Positions 1-14,400 of a stretch of 64,000 nucleotides of DNA are shown here, piece by piece. The first letter of the stretch is position 1. The number at the start of each line of letters is the position of its first letter. Both the position numbers and the translations under genes were made by a program. The notes beneath the pieces were generated by a model. The model did not search any database. It saw only the letters and a program-made list of their open reading frames with translations, and was not told the DNA's origin. This DNA comes from Ulota crispa (Eukaryota; Streptophyta; Bryopsida; Orthotrichales; Orthotrichaceae): contig OY987251.1 of assembly GCA_963920765.1 (NCBI GenBank), positions 4,652,501-4,716,500 on the forward strand, written 5' to 3'.

Positions 1-294
1 AAAGTACTGCAAGTAAAATGTGAAAGATGAAATTTGTGAACAACTTTTGAAAAAGTACTACAAATAAAGTGTGAAGGATGAAATATGTGGCTAACAGAAC
101 ATCCATATTATTTTGGTTGAAGATTGGATTGGCTATGTCAATCAACTAATCAGGGAATTCATATTTGGTCCTCAATCATGGCTTGGCCATATGATAATCA
201 ATTAGAAGTGAACATTGGCTCCAAAGAAACTCTTTTTCAAGTTTATTTTCTTTAATGATAATGAAGCATAAAATTTTAAGGTGAATTTTGGCTA
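1..294. other. Left-edge intergenic DNA
   Basis: AT-rich sequence with no open frame or repeat that I can support. The first 90 bases hold two similar stretches (around AAAGTACTGCAAGTAAAATG and AAAGTACTACAAATAAAGTG), a short degenerate tandem duplication. Confidence 0.5.
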
Positions 295-696
295 TTAAGG
301 TAGTAGCACCCATAAGCGCCATGTCCCCATGGGCGTCACCTGGCACAGTTAGAGGCTACTGAATACAAAATCAAATGGTTATGGGTGAGAAAGTGATGGT
401 TATGGGTGATGAAGTGATGGTTGTGGGTGATTGCATGCCTGTTTTGAGTACCCATCTCACAATTTAAGAACCAATCAGCCTTGTTTTCAACATCTCTTAC
501 ACATGGTTCTTACAATTTCAGTATTTTTGGACTTTGAAAAATCTTTGTGAACAAATGCTTGTAACTAGAACCTTGAAATTGATGCCAATGTTTTTGGTTT
601 CCATTTCCTAACTTACAGTATTTTTTTCAAAATTAGTCAATTATTTTACCTACTCCAAAACCCTTATTTCCACGCTTATGGGTGCGCCTACCTTAA
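295..696. mobile_element. MITE with AAGGTAGTAGCACCC inverted ends
   Basis: The left end reads AAGGTAGTAGCACCCATAAG and the right end is its near-complement (CTTATGGGTGCGCCTACCTT). They form imperfect terminal inverted repeats of about 22 bp around a 400-bp AT-rich body with no coding capacity. The flanks are TTA at the left and TAA at the right, so the target duplication is TA or TTA. The outer AAGGTAG is shared with two other families in this window (16942 and 36435), suggesting one transposase group. A non-autonomous DNA transposon is the best reading. Confidence 0.75.
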
Positions 697-2492
697 ACAC
701 TGCTTGGAATTCATCACTAACAAGAGAGGATTTGTTGGAGCTATTTGTTGTGTCTGTACTTCGATAGCTCTACGTCGGTGTCGGTACAAAAAGCACTCAC
801 AGCAGAGACAAGCAAGCACACGTGCGAGCACACTACTTGAGTACTGACACAAAAACCTGGCTGTTGTACTTTTTCCCACTCACTCCATTATGATCTTTGC
901 ACTTCATGCAGTGGACCGGAAAAGCCATGAAGGCAGGCGTCTCCACTGCTTTGAATGCCGAAGGAGCTACTGCCTGTCAGCGCTTGTGACATTCAACTCC
1001 TAACGAAATCCCATTCTCACATTCATGGGTGGTGAAACCCTCCGAATATCCGATTGCCTGCTACATTCGTGGCATTCATTGCAGCTGTTTTTCTCCTTGG
1101 CAATAAATATGTCACAAACCGTGCAACATTTTCCCTTAACCTTTCATGATCTGACAGGTTAGACTTAACATAAGCTTAGTTACAGAGCGTTACAGCAAAG
1201 TAAAACACCAAAGCTGTCGTCTTGAACTCAAGTAGCTTAGCTTTCCCCTGCATTGGAAAAATCGTCTCTAAAATACTGTTTTTTTTCAAACCTTAGTAGG
1301 AGAGCATTATGTTCGAGAAGAAAACGTGAACAACTGGGCTCTTACCGAAGCGGAGTGAAAACCGAGGTGGGCAAACAATTTTGTATCGATACGGGGAAGA
1401 AGAGTCGGCAAATAATAATAGAGGTCACTTCGGGTGGGACCCCCAGCGAGCGAGCGATTCCGGCGTGGACCCCAAGCATAAAAAAGTACACGACATATTT
1501 TTGTGAGCATCTGGTAATGAATATTTGATTCTCCGAAACGCTCTCTCTCTCTATCTCTATCTGTCTCTGTCTCTCTGTCTCTGTTTTTCTCTCTCTCATT
1601 TGTCTTAACTTCTCTGTCATTTGTCTTAAAAGTTAGCTGTGGCTCTTCGTGTCTGCAGAGCCGCTTTTGCTGCAATTGTCACTCGCTCTCTATGCCCCAA
1701 ATTTCGTCAAACTTTGTGCCGTGTGTAACTTTACCTGGGTTTCTCCAGTTCTGTTGATTGCCACCGGGAATCAGTCAGTCAGTTGGTCGGTGACTGTTAC
1801 CATTTTCTTTGCCCTTCACCGTCCCCGTCTTGGGAAAGCATCTTGATAGAATATCACCTCTTCTCTTCTTTTCCTGCATTTTTGTCTCGACCACCGCCTG
1901 CTGCCAAGCTTGCAAAGCTGACGCCTTTTTCCTGTGCAGTAAAATTAAGTCACAAGGGTAGGATCAGTGCACGTGTAAGAAATTTTGTAGTGATTCATCT
2001 CAATCACCAGATTTTGGTAATGACAACGGAGCTTGATCGTTTGTGTGTAATAGAATTTGAATACGAGGAACGATTGTCGTCATCGTGGTCTTCATACCTC
2101 TGCTTGGATGCTATGAATTCGAGGGATTGGTAGAAAACTCCGAGCTTGGAAGCTTTTTTTTACTTTTTTGTCCGTGCGAAAACTGTTCATCTAAATTTGG
2201 AGCTCTTTTCTATAATTAGAGCTATGGTTTCACGAGGATATACATTGCGTAATTTGATGCCTAGAAAAGATATTGCAGGTTATATACTTCGGTGTCATGT
2301 CCAAATCCGAGGCATAGCTTGGATTGTTTTGGCTATGGTTTTGTAGAGCGAGGTGTCAGTTTTTTGTGAAGGAGAGAAAACTGAGGTTTTTACATGGAGT
2401 TTGGGATTTCAATTGCTATGACGATCGGGTTAGTGGGCGATTTGCTGCTGCTGCTGCTCCTTGGCCAGTTGTGAGCAACTATTGGCCAAGAG
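697..2492. other. Region upstream of the Dicer-like gene
   Basis: About 1.8 kb with no gene I can support. It should contain the promoter and 5' UTR of the Dicer-like gene. A CT-rich microsatellite lies near 1541-1598, and a short CTG run sits just before the start codon near 2445. Several short open frames on both strands overlap one another and show no recognisable domain. A cysteine-rich stretch near 905-1130 is discussed under rejected items. Confidence 0.4.
1541..1598. repeat. CT-rich microsatellite
   Basis: An interrupted (CT)n tract with TCTG and TCTA variants. Similar CT runs recur inside the first intron of the Dicer-like gene downstream. Confidence 0.8.
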
Positions 2493-5400
2493 ATGGCAGA
2501 CGTGGAGGATGATGAAGTGGACCGAGAGGATCCGTTGCTGATCGCCACTGTGAAGGCGAGGCTGAATCGTGAGGAGAAGGTTAAGAAAGTGGGGCGTAAG
2601 ACGGTGAAGCGATTGGTGAGCATCAAAGGTGACGATGAGGAGAAAACAACCACTGAAGAGCCTTCCAGTATATTGAATCCTCGGAGGTAATCTCATCACC
2701 ATCTCTCTCTCTCTCTGCTGCCTTTTTTGCCCTTTGGACTATCTCAAAACTCTCTGTTTTGCAAAAGAAAAAAAGGAGCAATTGAGAGGAGTGTTTGATT
2801 GCACCATCTCTTCTCTCTCTCCTCTCTGCTGCTTTTTTTTGCCCTTTTTTACCATCGCAAAATCTCTGTTTTGCAAAAGAAAACAGAGCAACTGAGATGA
2901 GTGTTTGATCTCACCATCTCTCTCTCTCTCTCTCTCTCTCTCCTCTCTGCTGCTTTTTTTGCCCTTTTGACCATCTCAAAACTCTGTTTTGCAAAAGAAA
3001 TAAGGAGCAATTGAGTCCTCGGAGGTGATCTCACCCTCTCTCTCTCTACTCTGCTGCTTTTTTGCCCTTTTGAGCATCTCAACTCTGTTTTGCAAAAGAA
3101 AAAGGAGCAATTGAGTCCTTGGAGGTGATGTCACCAGCTCTCTCTCTCTCTCTCTCTCTCTCTGCTCTCTGCTGCCTCTTTGCCTTTTGACTATCTCAAA
3201 ACTCTCTGGTTTGCAAAAGAAAATGGAGCAATTTTAGTCCTCGGAGGTAATCTCACCATCTCTCTCTCTCTCTCCTCTCTGCTGGTTTTTTGCCATCTCA
3301 ATTCTCTTTTTGCAAAAGAACGGAGCAATTGAGATGAGTATTGTGTGTGTGTGTTTTTGTGTGTGCAGATATCAGCAAGAAGCTTTCAAAGCAGCGTTGA
3401 GTAGAAACATTATTCTCTACTTGGAGACCGGAGGTGGAAAGACACTGGTTGCGGTGCTGTTGATGAAAGCCCTGGCGAAGTGCACGAGGTTGAAGGATGG
3501 CAACAAGCGCTTGATTGTATTCCTTGCACCCACCGTGCTCCTTGTCCAACAAGTAACGTCCCCTAAACCCAACCTTTTTCTCTACTTCAGATTCTTGCCA
3601 AACCGTGTTTATTGTATGTCGGTAGGTTTTGCATTTCTGATGCAATTTTCGGATTAGGGTTTAGTGCCACGAAGGATCAATATTGGTGTTGCAAAATCGT
3701 ACAAGTTACTGTTTTCAAGAGTGTGGTAGTTGTATTGATGATTTTTGGGAAAATTTCATGGATACCTCTGAAGTTTGCAATATTTACACAGATACCCTTG
3801 CTTTTTCAGAAATTACACAAATACCCTGGCGTTTGTTTTGTTGTGCTTGTAATTCCTACATGACCAATGATGAAAAAGGGAATGTAATGAAACAAAAAAG
3901 AAGCAACGTGCGCACAAAGGAAGAAGAGAAGTGGCATGCACAACAAAACAAACGCATGAAATTTTTGGTCTAGGGGTATTTGTGTAATTTATAAAAAAGC
4001 AAGGGTATGTATGTAAATATTGCAAAATTCAGGGGTATCCATGAAATTTTCCCATGATTTTATAAGGTTTGTTGAGTAAGAGCAAAGTTTGTGGTTTTTG
4101 GTTTTTGTAAAGCTTGGATGTTGAGTGTTTCTAAACTTTGTGAGGGTGTTTGATTGAGCCAGCAATCACGAGTGGTGAAGATTCACACCGACTTGAAAGT
4201 TGGTGAGTATTACGGCGCTAGGAATGTGGATAACTGGAGCAGCGCTGAGTGGGAAACGCAAGTCTCTCAAGTCGAGGTTCGCACTTTTCTACAACAATTC
4301 CTTTTTTTCCAAAGCTATGTTTCTTTTGTTGCAACGTGGTTTGGGATTTTCATATGTTGTTCAAGGTTGCGGAAAGATCATTCAGTCCAACAGGGTTGGA
4401 CACATGAGGATTCTGAGTACAAAAATACGCCTGAAATCTTTCAATATGCCTGAATATCTGAGAATCTTTGAGAATTTACTCAAAAACACTAGTAAATAAT
4501 TTTGTCATTGGACAGGCGAGAGGTCAACTCAATACTGTCCAATATGATAACCATGAATGGTCAAAAACCTGATATTTTAAAGTGCTTTTTGGCAGGTCAT
4601 GGTAATGACACCACAGATCCTGCTCAACAACTTGCAGCATGGATTCATGAAGATGGACGTCATTGAGCTCCTCATCTTTGACGAGTGCCATCATGCTTAT
4701 AAGAATCATGCCTATGCTCAAATCATGAAGGTAAAAGAGACTTGCTATCTTTTCCTTTTTGTGTTTCTTTTTGTTTTTTTGTGAGTTTGACCATAGTAAA
4801 AAGCTCTCAAGTTTAGTGTATGGAGTAGAGACTTAGGAGGCATGAGATTTCTTTGAGAAACGTAATCTTTGCCTTGGGTGGAACAGGGGTTCTATCACAT
4901 TAATGTAGATAATGGAAGGTTGCCAAAGATCTTTGGTATGACTGCGTCTCCTGTGACAAAGAAAGGTGATTTACGATACCGACATAACACAATGGTTAAG
5001 AATTTTGCGATTATTATCTTTGTCTTTAGTACGTGTCCTGCAGGTGTTTAAACTTGTGGTTTTTGTTTGTGAAGGGGTGAAAACATTTAGTGAAGCTGCT
5101 GGACAACTCTCTGGTTTAGAGGATATGCTTAGATCTGAGGTAACTCTTCTGCATCTTTACACCTTTTTCCTTACGTCTTGATTGATATTCTCTTGTATGC
5201 TTGTAAACAGGCTAGCAAAGCGAGAGTTTTTATTAACTTATGCTTGACAATGCTAGTTTTTAAATTGTTGCTGTAAAACAAAACAGGTGTTTACATTGAA
5301 AGATAGAGAGGAGGTTGAGTTTGTAGCACCTACAGCAAGCACTATTGAGGAGCACTACGATGCCCCAAATCTCAAAGTTATTGCACCGTTCAAGGAAAGG

Positions 5401-8400
5401 ATAGAAGCTCTTTTGAACAAGGTACGTCTCTCTTTCCTTTCGTTCAACGTGTCTAATGGGGTTAGTCAAAATTAGGGTTTTGAGTACAAAAAATACGCCT
5501 AGAATCTGCCTGAATTTTTTGAGAGTTCACTCTAATATTTTTTAAGTATTTGACATTGGCTGGGCGATGTGGTGTCCAATATAACTACCATGCTTGTAAT
5601 GTCTGTTGCACTTGACAGAGTTTTTACTGCTGTTTTGTACTAAATCCTTTGCTTTAAAATCATTATCTCGGAATATTTTCTCATGTATTACATATCTCAC
5701 TTAAACTTGACTGCTTCTTCTAGTATGAGAAAGCCAACAACGATGCTCTCACCAACTTGAAAGTTGGGTTCAAAGACCAAGCCGAGTTGATTGAGAGGCT
5801 GAAGGACAAGATCAGCAAGTTTCATCGGGACCTTCAATTCTGCTTGGAAGAGCTTGGTTTGTGGTGTGCATACAAGGTCGGTGATGATCTGACCCCCCTT
5901 CTCTTTCTCAATTGTCTTTGTATACTAGCTAGTTTACAAACTATCGTTATCAAAAATTTCAAAACATCCTTTGTAAGTAAATAAATCATCAAGTCTTTAA
6001 TAACTGTACAGAAGATGGTTTTCTTATTCCTGCAGGCTGCTGAACACTCGTTCAAAGTTGACAGTGGAATCAATGATTTTGAGGGGTTTGGAGATGCTAC
6101 TCAAGTCTTCAAACGCAACAAGGATCTGTTTCTGAAAGAATCTTTGCAATTGCTTCAATCAGCTGTTCCTGAAGGTTTTTGTTAACAACATACTCCCTCT
6201 GTCCCTCTAAGAAGCTCCAAATCAGACACATTTCTTGTACCTCTAAACAAACTCCCTTTTGCTGATTTCATACACTGGGAACGCGTTCATGTTCAATGAT
6301 CTCATGGGGGCAAGTGAAGTGATTAGAGAGCATTCCTCTCCTAACAAGCTTGGCCTTGCCCATGTGAGGTTTCATTGTTGCTACTAATCTTTAAATCATC
6401 AATAATGAGGAGCTAGCAACATGCACAAATATGGTACTTTTTGCATGGAATTTGGGTGCCCAAACGGTGACATAAAAACTGGAGATTTTGCATACATTTG
6501 GTAGATGGTATATTGAATCTAGAATGCATGTGTCACTAGCACAAAGACAAAAACACAGTTAATCCTTTGCAAGGAAGCTTTTTGGAGGTTTTTAGGGAGA
6601 CAAAGGGAGTAATTCCCAATCTCTTGATTTGTTTGATAGCCGGTTTTTTCGCTAGTTGTGATTTTTCTCTTTGTTAAGACTTACAAGACAAAGTTGCATG
6701 ATTTTTTCAGGCTGGGCTACGGTTCGCAAGGCGCAAGAGTTACAGGACGCTGTAAGCAAAGGCTACTTGACCCCAAAGCTCTATCAGTTAATAGCATTAC
6801 TTTTTCAGAAAAGGTAAGAAATGAGTTCTAAATGTGGTAAAAATTTGGATGCATTGAGTTGCATGATTTCCTGGCCCTTAATGCTGCTGCTTGAATTTTC
6901 TCTGATCCTCTTGCAATGAAAGCGTTTGAATCTGAATTCTTTTCTTTTTCTAGCTAAATGTGGTCGTCATGCTCGTTTTGCATCTGTTGAGTTGAGCAAA
7001 CACAGGAATTTTTGTACATTTCGGCTGATGATCTGGAAACATGGTCTGTTTGTCAGATTGACGACAAAGGATGCAAAATGTATAATATTTGTGGAGAGGC
7101 GCATGGCTGCTGTGGTGATTGCAAGTTTAGTAAACCAAGTGCAGTGCCTCTCCGAGTTCCTCCTTGCAAAGTCAATTTGTGGAGCCAATGCTGGTGTCGA
7201 TACTACTCGAGGCCAACAACAAAGCACCGTGGCTGCATTCAATCAAGGAGAGGTTGGAAATTTTTTGCTTTAACTCTTGCAAATTTTGTGAGGAATTCAA
7301 CCAAGTCTAAGTCCAAGTCTTTGCCTTCCTTGCACAAAGTCTGCTCACATTCCTATATTGGGCTCCTACTTCTTTTGAGCAGTTTTTACTGAGACTTTCT
7401 TGAGTTTTTTATATATTTTCAATGACAAACACTTGCATTTTTCTTCACTGCTTTTGGTGTTATGGAATCTTGCCCCGTTTCGGTTATGTCGTCTCTTTTT
7501 ATTCTTTGTCAAATTGGCCATTTTTTAATCCCACAAATCTTTGTATGAGCTTTTTATTTTGGACTTGCTCAGGTCAACTTGTTGGTCGCCACGGACATCG
7601 CAGAAGAAGGCATTGACGTTCAAACTTGCAGTGAAGTGATACGCTTTAGCCTTCCCAAAACTCTTCGTAGCAACATACAGTCTCGTGGACGAGCTCGTCA
7701 GCAAGGATCTACTTACATTGTGTTCTTAGAAAGGTGAGTTCAGAAAATCTGATAACAAAACACCTCCTTTTGTTTTATTTTTGCATTAAACACCATTTTA
7801 GGTAAATTGGAAAAAACAGTACATTTTGGGACTTTCACTATTTTTTAATATTATGTACAATTTAGCATATTACAAAAAAACAAGCGTGCTTTTTCTTGAA
7901 CAATAGTGAAGTCTCAACGATTGTCACCAAGAATTTCAAATAAAATGCAACTTTGAGCTATAGCTATGCCTACATTTACTGTATGTAAGATTAAGGTGGA
8001 GTACAAAATGGTCCCTCCGTTTTTCCCAATTTACCTAGCATGGTGTTATTTGCAATATGTCCTTGGAGCTTTGAATTTGTGCAGCTTTTGTATGATGGTT
8101 TGTTTTGGTTTTGGTTTTGATTTTGATTTTGGATTTCTTTTCTGTAGGGGTAATGTAGCACAAAAGGAGCAATTTTCCAAAATATTACGGAGTGAACCGG
8201 TGATGAGAGAGGAAGTTATTTCAAGAGAGCATATGCCTCTTAACAGCAGCTTGATTCTGAGTGCACCTCCTGCGGCGTTTCGTGTTGCTTCCACTGGCGC
8301 CTCTGTGACTCCTGAGTCAAGTGTTAACCTCATTCTTCGATTCTGTGGAAAGTTGCCTTCTGACAAGTAAGTTTCTGACTCTTCTTTTCTAACAAAACCT

Positions 8401-11400
8401 ACCATTTTTCATTTGTTCATTGCTGTTGTCTTCTTTTGGTCTATTTGCTTTATTTAGTAAAGTAGACGATACTACTTTCATCACTTTTATGCTTTTTGCT
8501 TATACAGCCAACTTTACGAGTGAGATTTAGACACATGAGCTCTTCTTCTGATTTTTGCACATTTGCTAAGCATTCATGTGGTTCGGGATTTTACCAGATT
8601 TTACATGCCAAAGCCGGAGTATATACTTCAAGAGGTAGGACTAAAACACAGGTGCAATCTCAAGCTACCACCTGCGTCTCCAATACACGAAATAAGAGGA
8701 GAGCCACAAAGCACCCCTCTCCTGGCAAAGCAACTAACTGCACTTGAAGCTTGCAAACAGTTGCATCAAATAGGAGCACTGAATGAAAATCTGGTACCTT
8801 CATTAGACTTTGAATTGGGAGAGGAGGAGGAAAAGTTTACACAGACGAAGAGCACATCCGGTGTCGGTAAGGACCTTATTATACATAAAAGCAGAGTTTC
8901 ACTTCTTTGTAATATTATGCTTGTCAGATAGACTCTTTTTTGCCTTTTCTTTTCATTTTGATTTTTGATTTTTGTTGTATTGGGATTTGTTTTTGTGAAG
9001 GTACTACTATGCAAAAGGAACTATATCCCTCTGAAGAAGCGGAAGTTTTTACTGGAAATTGGCACATTAGCAGAAGTGGTGCAATTTTGTACGCGTATTA
9101 CATGTCATTTGATATCCAACCTGCGGAAGACGTGGCGTACACAAATTTCGTATTGCTGGTTGGAAGTGCTCTTGAAGACGACGTGGCAAAGTTAGAGACT
9201 GAGTTATTCTTAACTCGGGGAAGAAAAGTCTCAGTCAGGCTTTCTCCGTGTGGAACTACTACTCTCTCAGCTGATCAGGTACTTATCTCTGGTCACACTC
9301 CGTATTTCCTTTTTTTCAATTTGTTTTTTACCCTTTTTCTACCAACGCATGCCATAACTTCCATTGATTCTATTGAGAATGTAATCATCAATATAAATAT
9401 GCAGCTGTGTGTCCTGCACCCGTTGAGCTACATTATAAACTGTTTAAATAAGGAAGTGATATATGCACACCCAGGGTTTGATATATGCACACTGGGGTGG
9501 GGGGGTGTAAATTTTAGATATTTACCATTAACAAGCTGAATTTGGAAAGTTTGAATTCAGGTTTGGATTTAGAGACCTTGATTTAGTGTAGAACCACAAA
9601 GAAGGATACAATTGAACAACGCCCTTAGCTAGGGAGCAAATTATTTACCCTTACCCTTGTTTGTAATAAAAGTTAAGCTTTTCCACCGGGCGTTTTTCAA
9701 TTGTAACCTCCTTTGTGGTTCTTGATTAAATCAAAGTCTCTAAATTCAAGCTACCAATTCTCCATGGTACTTTAGCTACATAGAAGTAAAATTACCACAG
9801 AGTAATTTTAACAATTCTAACGTGGTGCTTTTACTATTTTGTTCAGTTGGACGATGCAAAGATATTTCAAACGGTGTTGTTCAACGGGATGTTTAGCAAG
9901 ATGGTGAGATCCACCCAAGGTTGCCAAAAACGCAAGAGAGGGATGGACGTGTCCTCTTTGTTTATAGAAAAGTCGGATTTGTGGAAACATGATAATGTTT
10001 ACCTGATCTTACCAGCAATAACCAACACCTTCGGCGCTGGAATTCCAGTAGATTGGAAAAGCATCCAAACCACATCTTCTGCAATGAAAAACTCATCTCA
10101 CCAGGAAGACTTGGATGTAGAGAATATCCCTCCAAAAAAAAAATCTTCTCTTTTCAAGGCCTTTTTTCAACGTTTCACTCACCGACAAGAGCCACAACAA
10201 CCTCAAGGGAGTTCCTTGACTTTGGCAGGAGGCTGCCGAGCCTCCAGTTCACAGCTTGCTGACGTGGCAGTGCTGACTCTTCACACTATGATGATTTACC
10301 CTGTTGTGTCTTTACTCCACGACACCACCGCTCAAAGTCCCTTTCCGTTTTCTGGTGAAGGAAATCCAACGACTTACACCGAGTTTTTTAAGACAAAGTA
10401 GGCAACACCACATTGTTTCATAAATTAGTTTATTTTTTATTTTTTAGGCTACATGCATCTTTTATATTCAGTGTTAAGCTCAATTGTCTTACTTTGCTTT
10501 TTTTTGTGCAGATATGGGCTTACATTGCAGTATCCAAGTCAGCCTCTTCTTCAACTTAAGCAAAACCACCGTGCCCACAACTTGCTTCCCGGTGGTACTG
10601 GAAAAAGTGACAAAGGTATTATTATCCTCCACATTGCTTTTGGTAATTGATGTTGTAAACATAAGTAAATACAGTAAATAGTAGAAGGAGAAAAGGGAAT
10701 TGGATCTCGTGGGGGGAGTAATAATGCTCGGAAGGGTAAATTGTGGGCAGATCTCAAAAGGGCACTTATCAAGCTTTTCATGGTGAAATTTTTCTTGTGG
10801 TGGCAGGTGCGGTAATGAAAAGGAAAGCTGTGAAGAAGGAAGTGACTGTGGGGCAAGAAAATGGTGCTGGAAAGGTTCTCAAAGTTGTGAAGAATGCTGA
10901 TAAAAACGGTGCAGTAGAAGTGGAGGTTCCAAAGGAGCCAGGAACTCGATGTGCATCAGTGGAAATGCCACCTGAGTTATGCTTGGTTTTGGGATTCTCC
11001 GCAGCTGTAATACGCTCTGCTTATTGGTTACCATCTGTGATGAACCGCATCAAAGCAGCCGCCCTTGCTTCCCAACTACGACGGTGCATCCAAGCTCCTA
11101 AAATACCAGTCATGGAGGTAATGCTTCTCTTGATTTTCTATTGAAAAGTGTCGTGAGTTTCCATTGAAAAGTGTCTGGATTTTGCATCGATAGGTGTCTT
11201 GCTTTTCCATTGAAAAGAGTCTTAACTTTTCATTGAAAAGTTGTCTTGATTTTCCATTGAAAAAAAGTGTGTACCAGCCCCTGTCAGGATCTTGCCTTTT
11301 TCTCATCTCCTTGCAAGGGTGAAGTCTTCGGTTTTTCAGTCTGTCCTTTTACATGGAACTCCAGAAGAATAGCTGCTAGAATTTTGAGTGCTGCAGGTTT

Positions 11401-14400
11401 TAAAAGCCCTGACAACAACACGTTGCAACGAAAACTTCAACATGGAAGCCCTTGAGTTGTTCGGAGATTCTTTTTTGAAGTACGCTGTGAGCCGAAAACT
11501 CTTTCTGGAACTGAAAATAGCCAACGAAGGGATTCTCTCCACAAAGCGTATGCACAGAATTTGCAACCGAGCCTTGCATCAGTTGGCTGTCAAGCGAGAA
11601 TTATCTGTACAATCTCAAACCCCCTTTTTTCAATTGTGCTTCTTTCAACTTGCTTTCAGCCTGGTTTATATTATTATTTAGGTAAATTTTGATGGATACC
11701 TCTGAAATTTGCAATATTTATATCAATGCCCCTAATTTTTCAGAAATTACACAAATACCCTCAGACCATATATTTCAGGGGTTTGTTTTGTTGTCCACGT
11801 CACTTTCTTCTCCCTTTGCTGCTTCTTTCCCATTCTGTTGCACTCCCTGCTTCAACATTCGTCATGAAGGAAGTAGCGTGCACAACAAAACAAAGGCCTG
11901 GAAATCATGATCCGAGGATATTTGTGCAGTTTCTGAAAAACCGAAGGCATCTACACAAATATTGCAAACTTCGGGGTTATCCATCAAATTTTCCCTATTA
12001 TTTAAAGTTTCCATCTTATAGTACCAGCTATAATTCCTACAACATCTGTGGATTCAATTTTCTCAAAAGTGGTCTCTACACTTGGCGCATATTTAGAGTG
12101 TTGGAATTATGCTATGTTTACATAATGTAAGCCGCTAACGTGTTATTCCAATGTATTTTAATTAGCAAGAGCAGTATGGTATTAAGGGAGGGCTAAACTG
12201 AATTACAAAACAAGCTTAAATAGCCCTTACATGGTACGCAGAAAGGCACGAAGGTCGTAGATTTGTATCCAAATGGGTGAAGGAAACAAACTTGTGCCCG
12301 AGGATGTGTCTGTATTTTAGTAGTAGTAGAAGTATTTGTATAAGTATTAACATATTTAAGTTATTATAAAATCCTATTTATTTAAAAACATATCATTATT
12401 ATCTTCTCTTTACAAAAAAAAAGGTAAATTTTCAGTTTTTTCAGTTAGAGCAAAAGTTTTTAAACTTGAATCAAATTGAGGTTCTTCTATGGTAGAGTAG
12501 CGAGTTTCTCTCTCGATTCTTTTAAGCTTTTTGATTGTGGAATTTTGCAGTTTTGTGAATGGTTTTTAAATGAGTGTTTGTATTGTTGTGTTGTAGGGCT
12601 ACATAAGAGACTGTCCATTTGATCCGAGTCGTTGGGCAGCACCAGGTATGTTGGTTGCCAGAGAGGTTGTTTGTCGGTGTAAAGAGAAGCAGATGTTCAA
12701 AGCCTTTAAATCCACGACTTCCAAAGTAATTGGTGTGTTTGGAAGCGAGACTCTAAAAGAGCAAACCAGGAGAGACACAATCAAGCCAAGGATTGGCTTG
12801 ACTTGTGACAAAGGCCACCGTTATCTCTGCTCCAAAACTTTAGCAGACGTGATGGAGGCTTTGATTGGCGCTTACCTGGAGTTTGGACAAAACTGCAACG
12901 CTGCATTGAAGTTTATGATTTGGGCAGGCATTGACGTGGACTTTAATGATTCTCTCATGAAAGCTGCCAGTGAAGACTCTCCTGTGGATTTGCATTGTGA
13001 CTATGGCGTGGATGTGGAAGCCCTGGAGAAGAAGATTGGGTACAGCTTTAAAAACAAGTATTTGCCTTTAGAAGCCATGACTCATCCTTCGAACATGGGC
13101 GGAGACCGCGTTCATTGCTACCAGGTATCATACACCCTTACCCTTTTTATTCTATTTTAGTCTCATTAGCACTCACTTCATGCTTTTTCCTCGTAAATGG
13201 TGTGGTTTGGTGCAACCTTGGGATCATCGTAAAGAAGAAGCTTTTGAGTTTTGCATAGTGAGTCACTCAACAAGTGGCTTGAAAGCTTGACTGTTAATTT
13301 TTTGCTTGTTTCTTTGATAAATGATGTTCCAGGGATACTCTAATACATGGTGTCTGAAAATAGCATGAACTTACTACATGGTTTATCTTACACTATAGAG
13401 AAAAAACAGAGTAGCATTTATTACATGAGAGAACAGGGAGGTCTACTAAAAACACCATTTTCTGCTCATCTATAATGAGAAACCAATATGCAAGCATAGT
13501 CACAAACATGGGTGTACACTCCTCGCTTGATGCAAAAGCTATTATCAAACATACAAAGTGGTCGCCGACTGCATACCCCCTTTTTGCAAGGTTTTAAGAA
13601 AACCTACATGGGGGTTGGCCGGCGGTTGTAAATTTTTTCATAGTCCAACTTTGAAAATGGAATGATCTATAGTTTTCATCAGTAATGAATTCTAGCTCTA
13701 GAACTTGATGATTTTGTTGACATGAGATTGTTCTTTATTCAAAGTCTGTTCGTTTGTAAGCAACGCCGCAAATATTTTACAAGTGTGTTGGCAATTGTTA
13801 ATCCGTTTATGAAATAGGAGGGTGCAAAAATGTGCAGAATGCTATGAAAGAGTTGGTCGTGGTGGTGGTGATAGCCAAGCCCCTCTTTGCAGAGGATTTT
13901 TTGCACCACGAACAACACTTAATTTAGAAACATCATGAGCTACTACTTTGTTTTAAAGTTGTTTATTTTTCTTTTGTTGATTTTAGGGAGCTGTGAATTG
14001 TGGAATGTTTGTTGCAGAGACTGGAGTTCCTGGGAGATGCAGTGCTGGACTTTCTGCTGACACGTCACCTGTTCACCTCGCATCCCACATCCACCCCGGG
14101 GCTCTTGACAAGCTTGCGATCAGCATCTGTCAACAACGAGCGCTTTGCAAGGGTGGCTGTGAAGCACAAGTTCCACTGCTACTTGCGACATGGCTCTGGT
14201 TTGCTTCTGCACCAAATTGAGGAATTCGCCAAGTCTATTGAAGCAGCTGGTGATGATCAGACACACAGTTCCTTTGGCATGCACGGAATCGAAGCTCCCA
14301 AGGTAAACTAACTAACTAACTAACTACTCCCTCTGTCCCTCTAAAAAGCTCCTAATCAGACACATTTCTTGTACCACTAAAAATAGCTCCCTTTTGCTGA

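Noticed and set aside
905-1130. Cys/His-rich stretch (HCFECRRSYC on the plus strand, CNECHECSRQ on the minus strand) suggesting a LIM or other zinc-finger exon
   Set aside because: The spacing does not complete a known zinc-finger pattern, both strands look equally plausible, and I found no convincing splice-linked partner exon.
8946-9539. 199-codon frame covering Dicer-like exon 15 and running on into the intron
   Set aside because: The last part past the GTACTT donor at 9279 is intronic; the next exon at 9847 continues the family sequence.
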